In this document: positions 26,204-35,340 of the stretch, piece by piece | How positions within the stretch are numbered: position 1 is the stretch's first letter | Layout: every line of letters starts with the position of its first letter | Assembly (NCBI GenBank): GCA_033283335.1 | Contig: JAWMQP010000009.1 | Span: 62,001 to 126,000, forward strand | DNA from: Pseudomaricurvus sp033283335 | GTDB taxonomy: Bacteria > Pseudomonadota > Gammaproteobacteria > Pseudomonadales > Cellvibrionaceae | Reading direction: 5' to 3' | DNA length: 64,000 nt | Notes under the pieces: model-generated | Database searches by the model: none | The model's input: the letters and a program-made list of their open reading frames with translations, nothing else | Told to the model about the DNA's origin: nothing | Program-made: the position numbers and the translations under genes

Positions 26204-27222
26204 ATAGACGATCTCACCGACGGTTGCCCGCTTGGTTACTCCCCGGTTTGCTTTTATTGAGTTTTTTATTGAGCGGTGTTGCCCAGGCCGACGAGTTGCG
26301 CCCAGCATATTTGCAATTAACCGAACAGGATGCCGAGACCATCAATGTGCACTGGAAGGTACCGGCTCGCGGCGGTAACCAACGCTTGTCCCTGAACGTA
26401 CACTTTGATGAGAGTACGTATCCACTAACGCCAATTCGGGAGACGTTTACCGGCACCTCTCATCAGCAAAACTGGAGCGTGCAGCGTCCCAATGGCATGA
26501 CGGGGTTGAGTTTGACGATCGACGGGCTGGTGCGCACCAGCAGCGAGGTGTTGTTGCGGTTGGAATACCTGGACGGTTCGTCAGTCACTCAGCGCCTGAC
26601 CCCGGATGTGCCCAGCTACACCATCGCGGCCAAACCCACCTGGGGCCAGACTATTGTGACTTACTTTGTGCTGGGGGTTGAGCATATCCTGTTTGGCCTC
26701 GACCACTTGTTGTTCGTATTTGTGCTGTTGTTGCTGGTACGCAGTACGAGCAAATTGATTGCTACTATCACCGCATTTACCGTGGCGCACAGCATTACCC
26801 TGATCCTGGCGGCACTGGAACTGGTGCGTGTGCCGGTACCACCGGTGGAAGCCTGCATTGCGCTCAGTATTGTGTTTGTGGCGACGGAAATTATCCGCGG
26901 CCAGCAGGGGCATCCGGGTTTGACGGCACGGCGCCCCTGGCTGGTGGCGTTTACCTTTGGGTTGTTGCATGGCCTTGGGTTTGCCGCGGCCCTGGGAGAG
27001 ATCGGTTTGCCGCAAAATGCGCTGGTGAGTGCGCTGCTGGTGTTCAACCTGGGGGTGGAAGTGGGACAGTTGCTGTTTGTGTTTGCGGTACTGGCACTGT
27101 GGTGGCTGATCCAGCGTCTGCCACTGTCGTTGCCGGCCTGGAGTTATCGACTGCCAGCCTACGTGGTGGGTTCCATGGCCGCCTTCTGGGTGTTTGAGCG
27201 GGTGGCGAGTTTCTGGGGGTGA
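26200..27222 (+). CDS. HupE/UreJ-family membrane protein
   Basis: The 340-residue protein has a signal peptide (about 1-30, ending VAQA), a soluble beta domain (about 31-140), then six or seven transmembrane helices with the HupE/UreJ_2 blocks GVEHILFGLDHLLFV, FTVAHSITL and GLLHGLGFAAAL. The conserved histidines in these helices suggest a transition-metal channel or carrier; HupE and UreJ proteins move nickel. No hydrogenase or urease genes are nearby, so the substrate is open. The start is an unusual TTG at 26200 overlapping the parvulin stop, with AGGGGG upstream. Confidence 0.85.
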   Translation: MNRRSHRRLPAWLLPGLLLLSFLLSGVAQADELRPAYLQLTEQDAETINVHWKVPARGGNQRLSLNVHFDESTYPLTPIRETFTGTSHQQNWSVQRPNGMTGLSLTIDGLVRTSSEVLLRLEYLDGSSVTQRLTPDVPSYTIAAKPTWGQTIVTYFVLGVEHILFGLDHLLFVFVLLLLVRSTSKLIATITAFTVAHSITLILAALELVRVPVPPVEACIALSIVFVATEIIRGQQGHPGLTARRPWLVAFTFGLLHGLGFAAALGEIGLPQNALVSALLVFNLGVEVGQLLFVFAVLALWWLIQRLPLSLPAWSYRLPAYVVGSMAAFWVFERVASFWG

Positions 27223-27228
27223 GGTTAC

Positions 27229-28110
27229 TCACCCCAGTCGAGAGACATCCACCGACACATGCAGGGCGGGCTCTTTGCCGCCGCCAAAAATGACGCCTTT
27301 TAATGGCGTGACATCGAAGAAATCCCGACCCCAAGCGGTGATGATGTGCTGCTCGGACACGAAGCAATCGTTGGTGGGATCAAATTCAAACCAGCCTTCG
27401 GTGGGGGAGTAGACCGATAGCCAGGCGTGACTGGCATCGGCGCCCACCAGCTTTTCCTGGCCCGGTGGCGGCAGGGTTTCCAGATAACCGGAGACGTATT
27501 TGGCCGGGTAGCCCATGGCCCGCAGGCAACCGATTTGCAAATGGGCAAAATCCTGACACACCCCTTTGCGCTGTCTCAGTACTTCCTCCAACGGTGTGGC
27601 GATGGTGGTGGATTGCGGTGAATAGGTGAATTCCTTATAGATGCGATGGGTCAGGTCCATGACTGCGGAGAGCAGTGGCCGATCGTCTTCAAACGACGGC
27701 TCTGCGTACTCACGCAGTTCGTCACTGGCTTTGACCATAGGGGAGTCAATTAAAAATTCCCGCGCAAACAACAGTTCCGGTTGCCGGGAGTGGGCCAGTT
27801 GCTCGCGAGCCTGGGCGCAGGTGATGCCGAAATCCAGGTTCAAACTCGAGCGCTGGGGACCAGTTTCCACATCGCTGGTGGCGGTGATCACCAGCTTTTT
27901 GTGGCTGCGCTGAATCTCGAAGTGGTACGCCATATTGCCAAAGTAATCTTCCCTGGCCATGGTGTGGGATGAAACCGGATTCACCTGCATGTCATTGCGC
28001 AGGCATTTCTGTCGCAGGGTGTTGCGCGGAATCATGTGCGCCAGATTGTAACAGTGGGACACGCGATCACTGTAGAGGTATTCGGTAATGTGTTTGATCC
28101 GGTAGCGCAC
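27229..28110 (-). CDS. Transglutaminase-like cysteine protease family protein
   Basis: The 293-residue protein has the bacterial transglutaminase-like N-terminal domain (about 1-80) and a transglutaminase core with Cys185 (GVCQDFAH), His228 (SHAWLSV) and Asp244 (EFDPTND), a complete triad. Members of COG1305 are predicted peptidases or amidases. It is the last gene of a five-gene minus-strand run with two ATP-grasp proteins, two alpha-E domains and a DUF2126 protein, 29 bases behind the fused ATP-grasp/alpha-E gene. There is no signal peptide, so it acts in the cytoplasm. The start is GTG 28110 with GGGAG upstream. Confidence 0.9.
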   Translation of the reverse strand: MRYRIKHITEYLYSDRVSHCYNLAHMIPRNTLRQKCLRNDMQVNPVSSHTMAREDYFGNMAYHFEIQRSHKKLVITATSDVETGPQRSSLNLDFGITCAQAREQLAHSRQPELLFAREFLIDSPMVKASDELREYAEPSFEDDRPLLSAVMDLTHRIYKEFTYSPQSTTIATPLEEVLRQRKGVCQDFAHLQIGCLRAMGYPAKYVSGYLETLPPPGQEKLVGADASHAWLSVYSPTEGWFEFDPTNDCFVSEQHIITAWGRDFFDVTPLKGVIFGGGKEPALHVSVDVSRLG

Positions 28111-28139
28111 GTCAGATGGTCTCCCTCATGTGCAATTCC

Positions 28140-30689
28140 TTATTCCCCGCCCCAGATATTGCTGACCAGTTGCTGTGAGGTTTCCCGGTGGTTGAAGTAC
28201 TTATCACTGATCAGGTTGCTGATGGTACCCAGTGTCAGCTTGAGGCTCTCAAGGGTGGATTTCAGCTGTTGGCGTTCTCCGTCCTTATGGGCGCTCAACT
28301 CGTTCAACAGTGACAGTTTGATCAGGGTTTCGGCCTGTAATACGGCCCTCTGTTTGGGGGACAGCTCGTGATGACTGGCGCTCGCCCGTGGCAGCATTTT
28401 CACGTGCTCACTCAACTGTTCCAGTTGGTGCAGCAGCGAACGCGGGTTGGAGGTATCCATCATTACCAAGTCCAGACACGACTGCACGCCCATGGCAGCG
28501 TGGTAGCGGCGGCGGTAACTGATCAGGGCTTCCAACGACAGCAACAGCGACTGCAGCAGCACATTCTGATCGGCCTCGGCGGTTTCCTCCACCAGCAGCG
28601 AGTTGATGATGGTGGTGGTCTGCAAGGCCCGTTCCAGCCGCCGACCGATGTTCATAAAGCGCCAGCCGAAATCCCGGGTCATGCTTTCGTGGGCCAGCCC
28701 CGACAGGGCCATAAGGGCCGTGACCAGCGGATCAAGGGCTTCTTCCGGAGCGGATGTGAGCCCGCCGGACAGGCCCGCATCGAGTTCTGTCAGGGCGTCG
28801 CGAATATCGTTGATAACCCGCAAGGTGTCGGAGGACAGCAGCTCTTTCGATTCGTCCGCGCAGTAAAGCATGGCGTTGAGGTTGGAGCAGACACTGCCAC
28901 TGCACTCATTATCCCCCACCACCCGCAGCAGTTCCTGCTCCGGTGACCTCAACAGCGCCATATCGTTAAAGCCGGGCTGGGTGGCGGTGACGGCGGTGAC
29001 CGCCTGCAGCAGGATGCGCTGACAGTTCTCCGACATGGGCTCCTCGCCGTTGAACATCATAAACACGGTGCGCAACAAGCGCAGGGAGGACTCGGCCCGC
29101 TCGGCGTAGCGTCCCATCCAGAACAGGTTTTCCACCACCCGGCTGGGCAGGCTGATCAGGTCGGCGTCGCGCACAGTGGCACTGGGACTGTCGCTGTAGT
29201 CGCTTTGATCCAAGGGCTCGGAGCTGATGATCCAGGTATCCTTACTCTTCGACCCCACCTGATTGGAGATCTCGAAGGAGGTTTCCTGTACCCCGACCCG
29301 GGTCAGGCCGCCGGGCATAATACTGTAGGAGCTGCCGTGTGCCACCGCAAAACTGCGCAGCAACGACGGCCGCGGTTGCAACTGGTGGTCGGCGTAGGTG
29401 GGCAGTTGACCCGCTTGCAGTATGGGCTGGGCGACAAACTGCTGTGGCTGTTGACGCAGCAGGGTGCGCCATTCAGCCTGTTGCTCCTGAGTCAACAGGC
29501 TACCATTGACGCTTTTGTAATCGGCGCCGCGGAACGTGGGCTTGATGACCAGGGAGGCCATATTGTCGAGCACATAGGCCAGATCCTGCTCGTCCCCACA
29601 CCAGTAGTTGTTCACCGACGCCAGTCGCAATTCACGCCCCAGCAGGGTTTTTGCAATCTGCGGCAGGTATTTGAGAAACACCGGGTTTTCCAGTACGCCG
29701 GAACCCAGCGGATTGGCGATCGCGACGCGGCCGGCGCGCACCACACTCAATAAATTGGCGACGCCCAGCTGCGAATCGCTGCGCAATTCCACCGGGTCAC
29801 AAAAGAGGTCATCCACCCGCCGTAAAATCACATCCACCCGGCTCAGTCCGTCGAGGGTTTTCATCCACACATAGCCATTGCGCACCACCAGGTCACCACT
29901 TTGGACCAGATGAAAGCCCAGGTAATTGGCCAGATAAGCGTGTTCAAAATAGGTTTCGTTATGGGCACCGGGGGTCAGCACCACCACTCGGGGCTGGTCC
30001 TGGTTGGGGGACAATGCGGTGAGTTTGCTGCGCAGCTGCTGAAAGAAACTGGCCAGCCGGTGCACCTGGTTGTTGCGGTAGAGACTGGGAAATACCCGCG
30101 ACATGACGGTGCGATTTTCCAGTGCATAGCCGGCGCCGCTGGGGGATTGGGTGCGGTCGGTCAGCACGCACATTTTGCCGTCGTCTCCGCGGATCAGGTC
30201 CACACCGTGGAGAATCAGTTGATGTTCGCCGGGTAATTTAATGCCGTGACAGGGACGCAGAAAGCCCCGGTGGCCAAACAGCGCCTCGGCGGGGATGACG
30301 CCCTGGCGGATCAATTCTCTGGGGCCGTAGAGGTCTTTCAGCAGCAGGTTAAAAACCTCTGCCCGCTCCTGCAGGCCCGATTCCACCTTGCCCCATTCCG
30401 AACTGCTGATCAGCGAAGGGACCAGGTCCAGCTCCCAGGTGTTGCTGGGGGATTTGGGGTGGCTGTAGATGTTGTAGGTGGCGCCATCGTCGCGCAGGAT
30501 ACGACGCGCCTTGTCCAGCCGGTCGGCAAAGGTGGCCGGGCCCAGGGCGTGAAAACTGTTGAGTAGTCGCTCCCAGTGCGAATGAATGTTGCCTTTGGCG
30601 TCAAAAACCTCATCTTTGGCCGAGCCGCTGGCGTGATACACCAGCTCGTCGGGCCGTAAGTTGCTGATTTGTCTAGAGGTTTGAGTCAC
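28140..30689 (-). CDS. Fusion of circularly permuted ATP-grasp and alpha-E domains
   Basis: The 849-residue protein joins a circularly permuted type-2 ATP-grasp domain (about 20-490; GVDLIRGDDGKMCVLTDRT, VVVLTPGAHNETYFEHAYLA, VDVILRRVDDLFCDPVELR, ANPLGSGVLEN) to a C-terminal alpha-E helical domain (about 530-845; SRVVENLFWMGRYAERAESSLR). Such ATP-grasp enzymes are predicted amide ligases. Here the pair exists fused, while the same operon also encodes both domains as separate proteins, so this is a second paralogous copy. The GTG start at 30689 follows AGGA. It sits between the DUF2126 protein and the small transglutaminase. Confidence 0.92.
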   Translation of the reverse strand: MTQTSRQISNLRPDELVYHASGSAKDEVFDAKGNIHSHWERLLNSFHALGPATFADRLDKARRILRDDGATYNIYSHPKSPSNTWELDLVPSLISSSEWGKVESGLQERAEVFNLLLKDLYGPRELIRQGVIPAEALFGHRGFLRPCHGIKLPGEHQLILHGVDLIRGDDGKMCVLTDRTQSPSGAGYALENRTVMSRVFPSLYRNNQVHRLASFFQQLRSKLTALSPNQDQPRVVVLTPGAHNETYFEHAYLANYLGFHLVQSGDLVVRNGYVWMKTLDGLSRVDVILRRVDDLFCDPVELRSDSQLGVANLLSVVRAGRVAIANPLGSGVLENPVFLKYLPQIAKTLLGRELRLASVNNYWCGDEQDLAYVLDNMASLVIKPTFRGADYKSVNGSLLTQEQQAEWRTLLRQQPQQFVAQPILQAGQLPTYADHQLQPRPSLLRSFAVAHGSSYSIMPGGLTRVGVQETSFEISNQVGSKSKDTWIISSEPLDQSDYSDSPSATVRDADLISLPSRVVENLFWMGRYAERAESSLRLLRTVFMMFNGEEPMSENCQRILLQAVTAVTATQPGFNDMALLRSPEQELLRVVGDNECSGSVCSNLNAMLYCADESKELLSSDTLRVINDIRDALTELDAGLSGGLTSAPEEALDPLVTALMALSGLAHESMTRDFGWRFMNIGRRLERALQTTTIINSLLVEETAEADQNVLLQSLLLSLEALISYRRRYHAAMGVQSCLDLVMMDTSNPRSLLHQLEQLSEHVKMLPRASASHHELSPKQRAVLQAETLIKLSLLNELSAHKDGERQQLKSTLESLKLTLGTISNLISDKYFNHRETSQQLVSNIWGGE

Positions 30690-30726
30690 GGGTTGTCCTG
30701 TTGTGCGTCACGGATCGCGGCCGGTC

Positions 30727-30754
30727 ATTATGTCAGCTTCCTGAGACGCTTCAA
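30727..30754 (-). promoter_or_regulatory. Candidate internal promoter before the fused ATP-grasp gene
   Basis: On the minus strand TTGAAG (30749-30754) and CATAAT (30727-30732) are 16 bases apart in the 160-base gap between the DUF2126 gene and the fused gene. It could allow the last two genes to be expressed separately. Confidence 0.35.
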
Positions 30755-30849
30755 CTGTGAGGTTTTTTATTGAACTGGTGCTGCCAATAGCATCTGTTTC
30801 ATTATTTGTCCGGGATCCTCGCGGCTTTCATCTCCGTTATCATCCAATT

Positions 30850-33800
30850 TTAGTCTGAAAGCCAGTGAGGTTTACGGCGCAAATCGAGGGTGTGAGGGTA
30901 TTCCCCCGGCGATTCTTCGGCCGGCGGTGCCATGGGGCGAGGTGGTTGCTGGTTGGGGAAAAACTCCCGCAGGGCATCTACGTCCGGCTTGGGCGTGTAG
31001 GGACCCGGTGTGTGGCTGAGTTGATCGAAGCGGTTGCCACGCCGCGATTCGGCTTCGAAAGCGTTCACCGGGAAGGTGTCATAGCTGCGGCCGCCGGGGT
31101 GAGATACATGGTAGGTACAGCCGCCGATAGAGCGACCATTCCAGGTATCGATCAGGTCAAACACCAGTGGGGTATGCACACCGATGGTTGGGTGCAGGGA
31201 TGATGGTGGAGCCCAGGCCTTGTAGCGCACACCGGCGACGCTTTCGCCTTTGCGGCCGGTGTGGGTGAGAGGCACCCGTCGGCCGTTGCAGGCCAGCACA
31301 TGGCGCCCTTCGGTCATGCCGGACACCTTCACCTGCAGGCGTTCGACAGAGGAGTCGACATAGCGGGCCGTGCCGAAACTGCCACTTTCTTCACCCAATA
31401 CGTGCCAGGGTTCCACCGCCCAGCGCAATTCCAGCTCCATGCCATCGAGTGTGGTGCGGCCATAATGCGGGAAACGGAACTCCTCGAACGGCAGCAGCCA
31501 CTCCAGCTGGAATGGAAATCCGTGCTCTTTCAAATCGTCCACCACCTGTTGCATGTCCTGCCAGAGATAGTGCGGCAGCATGAATTTGTCGTGCAGTTGA
31601 GTGCCCCATCGCACCAGCGGTTTGTGATAGGGCTTGCGCCAGAAACGCGCCACCAGGGTGCGAATCAACAGCGCCTGAACCAGCGCCATGCGGGCGTGGG
31701 GTGGCATTTCAAAGCCGCGGAATTCGAGAATCCCCAGGCGGCCGGTGGAACTGTCCGGGGAGTAGAGCTTATCGATGCAGAACTCTGCCCGGTGGGTGTT
31801 GCCGGTGATGTCGATCAGCAGGTTGCGCATCAACCGGTCGATCAGCCAGGGCTGGTCGGTCAACCCTTCCGGCATCTGCTGGAAGGCGGTCTCCATTTCG
31901 TAGAGCATTTCATCACGGCCCTCGTCGGGGCGAGGTGCCTGACTGGTGGGACCGACAAAGGCACTGGAAAAAATGTACGACAGGCTGGGGTGATGCTGCC
32001 AGAAGGTAACCAGACTGCGCAGCAGGTCCGGTCGCCGCAACAGCGGACTGTCGGCCGGGGTCTTGCCACCCAGAGTGATGTGGTTACCGCCACCGGTGCC
32101 TGTGTGACGACCGTCGAGCATGAATTTTTCCGTCGCCAGGCGCGACTCCCGTGCCGCGGCGTAGAGCTCGGTGGTGTTACGCACTAACTCGCGCCAATTG
32201 TTGGCCGGGTGGATATTGACTTCAATAACGCCTGGGTCCGGGGTGACCAGCAGCTTTGACAGGCGAGGGTCGCGGGGTGGCTCATAACCCTCAATCACCA
32301 CCGGCAAATTCAGGCTCGCACAGGTGTCTTCGATGGCGGCAATCAATTCGACGTAATTGTCGAGGTTGTACACCGGCGGCATAAACACATAGAGGCGACC
32401 TTCGCGCTCCTCGACACACAGGCAGGTGCGAATGATGGGGCGCCAAAGTTTGCGACTGATGGCGGTGTCCGGACCTTTTGTTGCCTTTTTTTCTTTGGTT
32501 TCTTTGTGTTTGTCGCCAGACGTGTCAGTACAGCTACAGTCCGGCTGCGTCAGCACTCGCTGATCCTGATAAAATTCCGGCACATGGGCCTGGGCCGTCG
32601 GGAAATGGATTTCCGCCCGTTTTTGCAGGGGGGAGCGCTGTTCGAAGGGATCCTGGCTCGCCGGAATCTCGCTTTCACTGGAATAGGGAAGCTCGCTTAA
32701 TGGCAGGCGCAATCCCAGGGGGGAATCGCCGGGGATCAGGGTGAGGCGGTCGCGACGGGTTTCCCACAGGCAGGTTTGCCAGCGCTGGTGGATGGGGTCC
32801 CATTCCAACGGCACAATGAACCCGCTGGGTTTTTTCAGGGAGCGCTCCAGGATTCGAGCCAGTCGATCCCGCTCACTGTAATTTTTCGCCTTGCCGATGG
32901 CGTTGTCGATATTGGTGGGCAGTTTGCGTTCCTGCAGCAGGTAGTAGACCGCATCCTCATAGACAGGCTGCACATAGGCCTGCTTGACGCCAATCTGTTT
33001 GGCAATGGTTTTGATCAGTTTTTTGGCGTCTTTGACGGTGTGGCCGTAATTTTTGTCCACGTTCGCCAGTAGCTTGGGGTTTTGCCACAGGGGGTCGCCA
33101 TCCTTGCGCCAGAACACGCCCAGTGCCCAGCGCGGCACTTCCTCTCCCGGATACCACTTGCCCTGCCCGTAGTGCAGCAAACCGTTGGGGGCAAAGTGAT
33201 TGCGCAGGCGCAGCAGCAGGTCGTGTGCCCGACTCAGCTTTTCTTCGCCCAGTGCGGCGGTGTTCCACTGGGCGGACTCCATATCGTCAACGGACACAAA
33301 GGTGGGTTCCCCGCCCATGGTCAGGCGTACATCCATCTCCTCCAGCAGGGTATCGATTTGATCGCCCAGGCTGATGACATCGGCCCATTGGTCGTCGCTG
33401 TAGGGCTTGGTCACCCGCGGGTCTTCCAGTATGCGGCTGACTTCGTTGCTGTGTTTGAACTCCACTTCACACTTGTCGGTGAAGCCGTCGATGGGTGCGG
33501 CCGAGACCGGGTCGGGCGTGCAGGCCAGGGGAATGTGCCCCTCACTGGCGAACAGACCGGAGGTGGGATCGAGACCAACCCAACCCGCGCCGGGCAGGAA
33601 TACTTCACACCAGGCGTGCAGATCGGTGAAATCCTGTTCCGCTCCGCTGGGGCCATCGAGGGATTTTTCATCGGGCTTCAATTGCACCAAGTAGCCCGAG
33701 GCAAAGCGGGCCGCCAGTCCCAGATGCCGAAACAGTTGCACCAGCAGCCAGGCCGAATCCCGGCAGGAGCCCACCGCCAGCTCCAGGGTTTCTTCCGGAC

Positions 33801-34302
33801 TCTGTACTCCCGGTTCCATGCGGATGGCGTAGCGCACCAGTTGCTGGACCTGTTGATTGACATCCACCAGAAAATCGATAGTGCGACGTTTTTCCAGGCT
33901 GATGGAATCCCGCAGGGCCTCAAAGAGCGGGCCTTCGGGCTCGCACTCGAGGTAGGTTTTCAGTTCCCGTTGCAGCTGTTTGCTGTAATCGAATGGAAAT
34001 TCTTCGGCGTAGTCTTCGAGAAAAAAATCAAACGGGTTGATCACTGTCATGTCGGCCTGAACTTCAACTTCCACTGACAGTTCGGTGGTTTTTTCCGGGA
34101 ACACCAGACGCGCGAGGTAGTTGCCGTAGGCATCCTGCTGCCAGTTGATAAAGTGGTTTTCCGGTTTCACCTTGAGGCTGTAACTGTGTATGGGGGTGCG
34201 GCTGTGCGGCGCAGGCCGCAGCCGAATGGTGTGGGGTGACAGGGCCACCGGCCGATCAAACTGGTAGTAGGTGTTGTGATTGAGGGCAACGCGAATGGTC
34301 AT
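30850..34302 (-). CDS. Transglutaminase-like/DUF2126 protein
   Basis: This 1150-residue protein opens with a bacterial transglutaminase-like N domain (about 1-85) and a transglutaminase core with Cys180 (GSCRDSAWLL), His229 (DLHAWCEVF) and Asp245 (GLDPTSG). The remaining 800 residues are DUF2126 (COG4196), with strongly conserved blocks such as MGGEPTFVSVDDM, YGQGKWYPGEEVPRW, GRHTGTGGGNHITLGG and RTLVARFWRKPYHKPL. DUF2126 looks like a glutamate-cysteine-ligase/glutamine-synthetase-fold catalytic region in published comparative work, so it may itself ligate (from memory; not shown here). A segment near 590-625 is low-complexity (KHKETKEKKATKG). No signal peptide is present. Confidence 0.92.
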   Translation of the reverse strand: MTIRVALNHNTYYQFDRPVALSPHTIRLRPAPHSRTPIHSYSLKVKPENHFINWQQDAYGNYLARLVFPEKTTELSVEVEVQADMTVINPFDFFLEDYAEEFPFDYSKQLQRELKTYLECEPEGPLFEALRDSISLEKRRTIDFLVDVNQQVQQLVRYAIRMEPGVQSPEETLELAVGSCRDSAWLLVQLFRHLGLAARFASGYLVQLKPDEKSLDGPSGAEQDFTDLHAWCEVFLPGAGWVGLDPTSGLFASEGHIPLACTPDPVSAAPIDGFTDKCEVEFKHSNEVSRILEDPRVTKPYSDDQWADVISLGDQIDTLLEEMDVRLTMGGEPTFVSVDDMESAQWNTAALGEEKLSRAHDLLLRLRNHFAPNGLLHYGQGKWYPGEEVPRWALGVFWRKDGDPLWQNPKLLANVDKNYGHTVKDAKKLIKTIAKQIGVKQAYVQPVYEDAVYYLLQERKLPTNIDNAIGKAKNYSERDRLARILERSLKKPSGFIVPLEWDPIHQRWQTCLWETRRDRLTLIPGDSPLGLRLPLSELPYSSESEIPASQDPFEQRSPLQKRAEIHFPTAQAHVPEFYQDQRVLTQPDCSCTDTSGDKHKETKEKKATKGPDTAISRKLWRPIIRTCLCVEEREGRLYVFMPPVYNLDNYVELIAAIEDTCASLNLPVVIEGYEPPRDPRLSKLLVTPDPGVIEVNIHPANNWRELVRNTTELYAAARESRLATEKFMLDGRHTGTGGGNHITLGGKTPADSPLLRRPDLLRSLVTFWQHHPSLSYIFSSAFVGPTSQAPRPDEGRDEMLYEMETAFQQMPEGLTDQPWLIDRLMRNLLIDITGNTHRAEFCIDKLYSPDSSTGRLGILEFRGFEMPPHARMALVQALLIRTLVARFWRKPYHKPLVRWGTQLHDKFMLPHYLWQDMQQVVDDLKEHGFPFQLEWLLPFEEFRFPHYGRTTLDGMELELRWAVEPWHVLGEESGSFGTARYVDSSVERLQVKVSGMTEGRHVLACNGRRVPLTHTGRKGESVAGVRYKAWAPPSSLHPTIGVHTPLVFDLIDTWNGRSIGGCTYHVSHPGGRSYDTFPVNAFEAESRRGNRFDQLSHTPGPYTPKPDVDALREFFPNQQPPRPMAPPAEESPGEYPHTLDLRRKPHWLSD

Positions 34303-34401
34303 GGGGGCCGGGTCCTGTAAATGATTCCTGTCAAAATAGTCCGTTGAAAAATCCGTCTTAAAGCATGTGCTTGTTCACCTTAAACCCCGGCGAGGGCTGG
34401 C

Positions 34402-35340
34402 TCAGGTGCCCTCGGGAAACCAGGTCTCCGCAATCACGAAATGGCAGCCGGTTAACATGATCTGCAGTTGATTGAAGAGGTTCAGCAGCTCCTCGTCGGG
34501 CTCGGCAAAATTTATAGCCCCATTGAGCTTTTTTTCCACTTTGGCGAGGTGGTTGATGACCTTGTCGGAGCGGGGCAGGGAGTGGCAGGAGCCCATGATC
34601 GATTTCAGGCAGTAAGCCACTGCGCGCGGGAAATGGGGGTCGTTGAGCAGGTATGGCATGACCTCGTGGCCTTTGACCGGCGAGCGGGTGGTGCGCAAAT
34701 AGTACTGGGTGGCGTTCAGTGATCGCAGCACACTGCCCCAGATGACCTGTGAGCTGTTCACCACCTGTTCGTCATCTTCCAGGTCCATCACTGCAGTCAG
34801 GCCGGCCTCCAGATAACGGATGGTCATGTCCGCCCGCTCAATGTTGTAGCCAATGTTGAAAAATTCCCACGAGGCCACGTGGGGCATGGTGCCAAACAAG
34901 AGTCCGTTAATTTGCAGGCAGCCCTTGATCACTTCCTCGAGGAATTCGTGCCGGCTGCGGCGGTTGATCCCCTGTTCCAGGTTGTCTTTGACGAACAGGC
35001 ACAGTTCGCAAATCATCTCCCAGGCTTCTTCCGGTACCACATCGCGGGTGGTGCGAACATTTTCCCGCACGGCGTTGAGGGAGCTGAACAGCGACGATGG
35101 ATTGTCCTCATCGCCGAGCAGGAATTTCACCACGTTGCGCTCATTTCGGGCGCTGTAGCGCTCGGCGTAGGCCTCTTCCATATCGTTGATAATGATCAAG
35201 TTGTACCAGCTCAGCTTGACGCTGCGCGGCAGATCGAACAACAGGGTTTCGTAAATACTGACCAGTCGAGCGGTATTGGCGACACGTTCCAGATAACGGC
35301 CACTCCAGTAAACTCGTTCGGCGACACGGGAAAGCATCAT
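34402..35340 (-). CDS. Alpha-E domain protein (DUF403)
   Basis: The 312-residue all-helical protein belongs to COG2307 (alpha-E), with the signature LSRVAERVYWSGRYLERVANTAR (by position, 3-25) and HVASWEFFNIGYNIERADMTIR. The function is unknown, but the domain almost always partners a circularly permuted ATP-grasp protein. Its ATG shares one base with the stop of the ATP-grasp gene at 35340, so the two are translationally coupled. A 99-base gap separates it from the DUF2126 gene downstream. Confidence 0.92.
   Translation of the reverse strand: MMLSRVAERVYWSGRYLERVANTARLVSIYETLLFDLPRSVKLSWYNLIIINDMEEAYAERYSARNERNVVKFLLGDEDNPSSLFSSLNAVRENVRTTRDVVPEEAWEMICELCLFVKDNLEQGINRRSRHEFLEEVIKGCLQINGLLFGTMPHVASWEFFNIGYNIERADMTIRYLEAGLTAVMDLEDDEQVVNSSQVIWGSVLRSLNATQYYLRTTRSPVKGHEVMPYLLNDPHFPRAVAYCLKSIMGSCHSLPRSDKVINHLAKVEKKLNGAINFAEPDEELLNLFNQLQIMLTGCHFVIAETWFPEGT

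Noticed and set aside
33082..34077. 331-codon plus-strand open frame
   Set aside because: Antisense to the transglutaminase/DUF2126 gene, with no domain or start signal.
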